From the NCBI GenBank assembly GCA_947585885.1, contig CANPXI010000034.1, positions 1 to 8,850 of the forward strand: a stretch of DNA of 8,850 bases, in the 5' to 3' direction. Positions 5,157 to 8,850 of the stretch are shown here, piece by piece. The translations under genes and the position numbers were made by a program. How positions within the stretch are numbered: position 1 is the stretch's first letter; the number at the start of each line of letters is the position of its first letter. The stretch comes from an uncultured Bacilli bacterium. GTDB lineage: Bacteria > Bacillota_I > Bacilli_A > RF39 > UBA660. The notes beneath the pieces were generated by a model. That model saw only the letters and a program-made list of their open reading frames with translations, was not told the origin of the DNA and ran no database searches.

Positions 5157-7739
5157 CTAAATAGTAGTATTATTATTTAACTTTCTATAAACAAACTTTC
5201 TTATAAAATCAAAAGGAATAACACTTAAAGCAAGAATTAACATAACATCAAATTCAAAAAATGATAAGCCAGTAGTCCTAAAAATACTACCCCCATAATA
5301 AATAAGAATTATTTGAATAAAAGCAACCATACCAATAATAATAAGAAACACTTTATTTTGTCTTAAATTAGAAAATATATTATATCTTGTAGTTCTCGCA
5401 TTAAAACTATTAAAAATAGTCATAAAAATAAATAGTCCAAAAAATGCTGTCATAACATACTTATTATCTTCTCCTATCCTAAAAAAACTTTGTAAAAATT
5501 CACTCTTTAAAAAGAACATACATAAAAAACTCATATAAAGCCCTGTTACTAATATTTGATTAATCATATACTTATTCATAATCTTTTCATCTTTTTTCTT
5601 AGGCTTTTCTTCCATATACTCTAAAAGTGGTGGTTCAAAAGAATAAGCCACTCCAGCTAAAGTATCCATAACCATATTGATCCAAAGCATTTGAATAACT
5701 GTAACAGGTGAAGTAATACCAAATAAAGGCCCAATGACAGATAAAGAAACTGCTGTAATATTAACAGTTAACTGAAAAATAATAAACTTTCTAATACTCT
5801 TAAAAATAGTTCTACCAAAAAGAATAGTTTTAGCAATACTAAGAAAATTATCATCAAGTATAATAATATCACTTACTTCTTTACTAACCTCAGTACCACT
5901 TCCCATTGCAAACCCAACATCTGCTTTCCTAAGTGCTGGTGCATCATTTACCCCATCCCCTGTCATTCCAACAACAAGGCCTAACTCTTGACTTAAAACC
6001 ACAAGTCTTTTTTTATCTTCTGGTAAACTTCTAGCAACAACCTTTAATCTAGGAATAATCTTTTTAACTTCTTCATCACTCATCTTACTTAACTCTTGAC
6101 TAGTTATAATTATGTCTTCTTCGCTTTCAATAAGGCCTACTTCTTTAGCAATACTTCTTGCAGTTTCTTCATTATCTCCAGTAATCATTACAGTACTAAT
6201 ACCTGCCTTTTTAACAAGCGAAATACCCTCGATTGACTCAGGTCTTACTTCATCCTTAATCAAAATAAATCCAAGAAAAATAAGTCTACTTGTATCCTTT
6301 TCATTCCCACTTGCTACCCCTAAAACCCTATAACCTTTCTTAGTAAAATCTAAAGCAATACGCTTAAGCCTCTCTTTATCAATACTATAATGAAGACTTA
6401 ACGCGCTATCATAGTATCCACTAGAATTATCTAAAATAATCTCATAGGCACCCTTAACAAAATTAGTGCCTCCTTCATAATCTAAATAAACACTAGAATA
6501 CTTTTTAACACTATCAAAACTCACCTTATCTTTAACTTTATACTTATCTCTATTTCTTACCCCTACAAAAGCAAGAATAGCCCTATCAGTAACATTCCCA
6601 TTAACAATCTTATCATTAACGTAATATGCATCATTATTATAACTAAGAGAAACTTCTAAAAACTCTCTTAACTTAGAATTAGTAATATCACTCATTTTCT
6701 TATAAACTTTACCATCATACAAAGAAAAACCAACCACTTCAAGTTTTCCTTTAGTAATAGTACCAGTCTTATCACTAAATAAAATATTTAAATTCCCACT
6801 TGACTCAATACCAACAAGTTTTCTAACTAAAACATTATTTTTAATAAGTCTTTTCATATTAGAAGATAACACTAAAGTAATCATCATAGGAAGCCCCTCA
6901 GGAACAGCAACAACTATAATAGTAACTCCTAAAGTAAGAGCATAAAGTAAATGTGGTATCATACCTCTAAAATCACTTACCATCTCTATAATTTTAGACA
7001 TATCAAAATTATTGCTAATAACTATAACATTAAATAAATAAGAAATAATAACCAAAAAAGCACAAACATACCCTATCTTACTAATAAAACTTGCTAAATC
7101 TCTAAGTCTATTCTTAAGTGGACTAACAGGAGGTTTCTCTTGAATATCTTTAGCAATCTTACCATAATAAGTATCATTTCCTATTTTCTTAACATCCACT
7201 ACTGCACTTCCATTAGTCACAACACTACCCCTATAAACTTCTTCATTTACTTTCTTAAACTTCTCTTTAGTTTCACCACTAATCATAGATTCATCAGCTT
7301 GTATTTCTCCACTATAAATAACTCCATCAGCTGGAATCTTATCACCACTACTAACTAAAACTTTATCACCAACAACAACTTCATCTATCAAAATACTAGC
7401 TAAATTACCATTCCTAAAAACCTTAACATTCACCATACTACTTTCTTCACTTAACTTATTAAAAGCCTTTTCACTACCATACTCACTTAAACTACTAATA
7501 ACACTAGCTAAAATAATAGCAACAATAATACCAATAGTTTCATAAACATCACTATCATTAAACAAAAACAAAATCTTAATTCCTAAAGCAATCAAAAGAA
7601 TTTTAATAATAGGGTCATTTAATGATTCAATTATTAAATTAAAAAAAGTATTCTTTTTATAATGTGTAATACTATTACTACCATACTTACTTCTACTTTT
7701 AGACACTTCTTCATCTGTTAGTCCCTTAATATTAAACAT
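5157..7739 (-). CDS. P-type Ca2+-transporting ATPase, P2B/PMCA type
   Basis: This 860-residue pump exports Ca2+ from the cytoplasm by ATP hydrolysis through an aspartyl-phosphate. Numbered from the ATG at 7739, the order is: N-terminal cation-ATPase domain (about 5-50); helices M1-M2 (45-85); A domain with SGET (154-157); M3-M4 with PEGLP (280-284); phosphorylation motif DKTGT with Asp323; N-domain KGAYE (429-433); P-domain TGDN (520-523) and TGDGVNDAP (593-601); and M5-M10. M6 reads QMLWINMVMDTLAG and M5 FQLTVNITAVSL, closer to plasma-membrane-type pumps, with one Ca2+ site, than to SERCA. The length fits bacterial LMCA1-like pumps, without a C-terminal calmodulin domain. The ATG at 7739 follows GGTGA (7748-7744); a GTG at 7748 is inside that SD. 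The gene stands alone between a terminator and a convergent gene. Ca2+ specificity is inferred from motifs; Mn2+ is possible. Confidence 0.96.
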   Translation of the reverse strand: MFNIKGLTDEEVSKSRSKYGSNSITHYKKNTFFNLIIESLNDPIIKILLIALGIKILFLFNDSDVYETIGIIVAIILASVISSLSEYGSEKAFNKLSEESSMVNVKVFRNGNLASILIDEVVVGDKVLVSSGDKIPADGVIYSGEIQADESMISGETKEKFKKVNEEVYRGSVVTNGSAVVDVKKIGNDTYYGKIAKDIQEKPPVSPLKNRLRDLASFISKIGYVCAFLVIISYLFNVIVISNNFDMSKIIEMVSDFRGMIPHLLYALTLGVTIIVVAVPEGLPMMITLVLSSNMKRLIKNNVLVRKLVGIESSGNLNILFSDKTGTITKGKLEVVGFSLYDGKVYKKMSDITNSKLREFLEVSLSYNNDAYYVNDKIVNGNVTDRAILAFVGVRNRDKYKVKDKVSFDSVKKYSSVYLDYEGGTNFVKGAYEIILDNSSGYYDSALSLHYSIDKERLKRIALDFTKKGYRVLGVASGNEKDTSRLIFLGFILIKDEVRPESIEGISLVKKAGISTVMITGDNEETARSIAKEVGLIESEEDIIITSQELSKMSDEEVKKIIPRLKVVARSLPEDKKRLVVLSQELGLVVGMTGDGVNDAPALRKADVGFAMGSGTEVSKEVSDIIILDDNFLSIAKTILFGRTIFKSIRKFIIFQLTVNITAVSLSVIGPLFGITSPVTVIQMLWINMVMDTLAGVAYSFEPPLLEYMEEKPKKKDEKIMNKYMINQILVTGLYMSFLCMFFLKSEFLQSFFRIGEDNKYVMTAFFGLFIFMTIFNSFNARTTRYNIFSNLRQNKVFLIIIGMVAFIQIILIYYGGSIFRTTGLSFFEFDVMLILALSVIPFDFIRKFVYRKLNNNTTI

Positions 7740-7754
7740 TATCTTCACCAGTAA

Positions 7755-7760
7755 ATTATA
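7755..7760 (-). promoter_or_regulatory. Possible -10 box for the Ca2+-ATPase gene
   Basis: TATAAT on the minus strand (7760-7755) lies seven bases before the GGTGA SD of the ATPase gene. The -35 region falls within the preceding gene's terminator and is not a good match. Placement is like that of other promoters here, but support is modest. Confidence 0.4.
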
Positions 7761-7771
7761 TTAAAAGACAT

Positions 7772-7798
7772 AAAAAAAATTACCACTTATTGGTAATT
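7772..7798 (-). terminator. Intrinsic terminator at the end of the TYAYF-signal protein gene
   Basis: On the minus strand AATTACCA, loop ATAAG, TGGTAATT (7798-7778) forms a perfect 8-bp stem, followed by a T run to 7772. It begins within the TAA stop codon (7799-7797). It should isolate the ATPase gene from the upstream transcript. Confidence 0.8.
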
Positions 7799-8423
7799 AT
7801 ACATCTTTACATACACCATTTTGTCCACTAGCTTTTAAATGTGCAGTAAATTTTCTAGTTTCAGGTTCACCATTTAAAATATCTGTTTGATCAACATCAT
7901 CAACATAACTAAGCCATACACGTAAAGTATATGAATTAGTTGGGCTTGCTTCACTTAAACTTTGATTACTTAAAAGTGGTATAGTAATTGTTCCATCTTC
8001 GGCCTTTTCAATATTTTCTTGAGTTTTCTTTACTTCGCCAAAATTCATCTCTACCGGAGTACTTTTGCCATCATCTAATTCTATTTTAAAATACTCACTA
8101 TTTTCCAAAGCCGAACCAATCTCATCAACAACTAGATAAAGTGAATAACATGCATCTAAATTACTATCCTCTGTTCTAGTAACTGTAAAAGTATTACTTT
8201 GAGCATCAGTATCTTTATCTTTATCATATATAGGTAATATATTATTAACATTAATTGTATTCTCTGATATTTTAAGTCCAACTTTACCAGCAGCAATATT
8301 TAAAGGAGCTCCTTCTCCATCAATTCTTGCTTTAAAATAAGCATAAGTAACTGAACTTATAATTACTACTAAACATAAAACACTAACTGACAATAAAGCA
8401 ATATAACTTTTATTTGAATTCAT
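7797..8423 (-). CDS. Secreted protein with SipW-type signal peptide (TasA/camelysin-like texture)
   Basis: This 208-residue protein starts with a classic export signal: NSNK, a hydrophobic core at about 7-24, then SSVTYAYFKARI (23-34). The T-Y-A-Y-F pattern resembles signals cleaved by the SipW peptidase in TasA and camelysin proteins. The mature part is a beta-rich, acidic domain with AAGKVGLKI (44-52) and SYTLRVWLSYVDD followed by FTAHLKASGQNG near the end, the usual order in TasA-like matrix proteins and many uncharacterised gut Firmicutes relatives. It has exactly two mature cysteines (C92 and C205), a probable disulfide joining an early strand to the tail. No SipW gene is in the window, so cleavage is inferred. 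The ATG at 8423 follows GGAGGA by seven bases; a GTG at 8438 is inside that SD region. It lies just downstream of the variable-domain protein gene, so both may be cell-surface components. Confidence 0.85.
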   Translation of the reverse strand: MNSNKSYIALLSVSVLCLVVIISSVTYAYFKARIDGEGAPLNIAAGKVGLKISENTINVNNILPIYDKDKDTDAQSNTFTVTRTEDSNLDACYSLYLVVDEIGSALENSEYFKIELDDGKSTPVEMNFGEVKKTQENIEKAEDGTITIPLLSNQSLSEASPTNSYTLRVWLSYVDDVDQTDILNGEPETRKFTAHLKASGQNGVCKDV

Positions 8424-8443
8424 AATAGTATCCTCCACTTATT

Positions 8444-8473
8444 ATTATCTACAATAATTTTATTACAAAACAA
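8444..8473 (-). promoter_or_regulatory. Possible promoter for the TYAYF-signal protein gene
   Basis: On the minus strand TTGTTT (8473-8468) and GATAAT (8449-8444) are 18 bases apart. The predicted start near 8437 lies directly before GGAGGA (8436-8431). The TTGTTT box recurs in the promoter at 4617-4645. It follows the terminator of the upstream gene, so a separate promoter is expected here. Confidence 0.4.
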
Positions 8474-8504
8474 AGAAAAAGTCCATACATACATATGAAC
8501 TTTT
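8472..8504 (-). terminator. Intrinsic terminator after the variable-domain protein gene
   Basis: On the minus strand AAAAGTTCATA, loop TGTATG, TATGGACTTTT (8504-8477) forms an 11-bp stem with one G-U pair, followed by T-rich sequence (TCTTT). It lies six bases past the TAA stop at 8512-8510. Confidence 0.75.
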
Positions 8505-8509
8505 ACATT

Positions 8510-8850
8510 TTAATTATCTAAAGCCGCACATTTTTCACTAATATCTTTAATTGTATACGGTTCAGTAGCTAATCCTTTGCCTTCTAACTCTACACAAGAT
8601 TTAAGCGAGAGAACTGGTCGCACATAATAGGTTGTGGCGTAGACAGTGTGGGCGTTTAAATAGCCTGGGTAGGCAGGATAACCACGCACATAGAATACAC
8701 CTACTATACCATTATCGGGCAAAGCATATGGACTCATTGTCCACCAAGGAACATTAGTTGAACTATTTTTTTCACTGTTCAAATAGTAGTAAGCATTTGG
8801 TGCATTTGTTCCTGCTTTTCCTCCTGCATATACTATTTCATCTGCTGTTA
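8510..8850 (-). CDS. C-terminal part of a surface-type protein with a WTMSP...VRPV domain; 5' end outside the window
   Basis: The open frame runs off the right edge. The first complete codon is at 8848, and 112 residues are visible, beginning TADEIVYAGGKAGTNAPNAY. A TTG at 8782 within this frame is an ordinary Leu codon, not a start. The domain carries WWTMSP (8746-8729), VFYV, then YYVRPVLSLKSC and GLATEPYTI. I recognise this order from the DUF6273/FGE-like (C-type-lectin-type) domains common in gut Bacilli surface proteins, where WTxSP, a variable middle and VRPV are typical. Such domains bind ligands on exported proteins; the ligand is unknown. Two cysteines (KSC and EKC) near the end may pair. 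The part between VFYV and YYVRP has codon use unlike the rest of the window (see the variable region entry). It is followed by a terminator and then the TYAYF-signal gene. Confidence 0.85.
   Translation of the reverse strand, partial: TADEIVYAGGKAGTNAPNAYYYLNSEKNSSTNVPWWTMSPYALPDNGIVGVFYVRGYPAYPGYLNAHTVYATTYYVRPVLSLKSCVELEGKGLATEPYTIKDISEKCAALDN
8603..8746 (-). other. Candidate DGR variable region (VR) with GC-rich 3' constant end
   Basis: This stretch codes for WWTMSP through VRPVLSL. In its 21 codons from 8686 down to 8624, 18 end in C or T, and ten of these end in C: GCC, TAC, GGC, AAC, GCC, CAC, GTC, TAC, GCC, ACC. By contrast, the first 39 codons of the ATPase contain no C-ending codon. 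Adenine mutagenesis of AAC/AAT template codons changes bases one and two but keeps the last base, giving exactly NNC/NNT and never a stop. The constant end that follows (8623-8605, GTGCGACCAGTTCTCTCGC, 12 of 19 G or C) is where a DGR initiation (IMH) site would be. No template repeat or reverse transcriptase is in the window, so the call is an inference. Boundaries are approximate. Confidence 0.55.

Noticed and set aside
6112..6333. Plus-strand open frame of 73 codons
   Set aside because: It lies wholly antisense to the ATP-hydrolysing core of the Ca2+-ATPase, has no convincing SD, and its residue mix is that of a reverse-strand shadow.
7140..7358. Plus-strand open frame of 72 codons
   Set aside because: It is antisense to the A domain of the ATPase; its Ile/Ser/Asn/Thr-rich, low-complexity composition indicates a shadow.
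1..8850. Reverse transcriptase, accessory gene or template repeat for the candidate DGR
   Set aside because: No protein in the window has RT motifs, and I see no second copy of the GC-rich 8605-8623 stretch. These parts, if they exist, lie outside.
1..8850. tRNA, rRNA, CRISPR array, insertion sequence or riboswitch
   Set aside because: Spacers are short and AT-rich; no cloverleaf, direct-repeat array, transposase or conserved aptamer core was seen by eye.

Overview
The window is strongly AT-rich. Nine of its ten genes lie on the minus strand, with short spacers and Shine-Dalgarno (SD) sequences of the GGAGG/GGTGA type. The codon bias and the protein types point to a small-genome, low-GC Firmicutes relative, probably an uncultured gut Bacilli/RF39-like lineage. 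These types include an exported protein with a SipW-like signal, a LysM protein, membrane-tethered thioredoxins and a PMCA-type Ca2+ pump. The lineage is inferred; no rRNA or other marker gene is present. Every tryptophan codon in the intact frames is TGG, so the standard bacterial code fits.

Layout, in the direction of minus-strand transcription (right to left). At the right edge is the 3' part of a gene for a surface-type protein with a WTMSP...VRPV domain (8510-8850, 5' end outside the window). It ends in a hairpin terminator. Next is a secreted protein with a TYAYF signal (7797-8423), then a P2B/PMCA-type Ca2+-ATPase (5157-7739). One plus-strand gene (4698-5135), a small all-helical protein, converges on the ATPase and diverges from a small four-helix membrane protein (4196-4594). 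Then come two tandem membrane-anchored thioredoxin-like proteins (3650-4141 and 3223-3648, one base apart), an anchored exported protein of unknown function (2084-3139), a double-LysM protein (1719-2042) and a five-helix membrane protein with a large outside domain (57-1658).

Most genes look like separate short transcription units. Compact hairpin terminators, four of them built over the stop codon, sit beside AT-rich promoters whose -10 boxes lie just upstream of the SD. The thioredoxin pair and the 2084-3139/LysM pair look like small operons.

The most notable signal is in the partial gene at the right edge. A 63-base stretch has 18 of 21 codons ending in C or T, 10 of them in C, in a window that otherwise almost avoids C-ending codons. 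It is followed directly by a GC-rich constant stretch. This is the pattern expected of a diversity-generating retroelement (DGR) variable region made by adenine mutagenesis of AAC/AAT codons. The reverse transcriptase and template repeat are not in the window, so this remains an inference. A second theme is extracytoplasmic disulfides: four exported proteins each carry exactly two cysteines outside the membrane, and two anchored CxxC thioredoxin-fold proteins are encoded among them.
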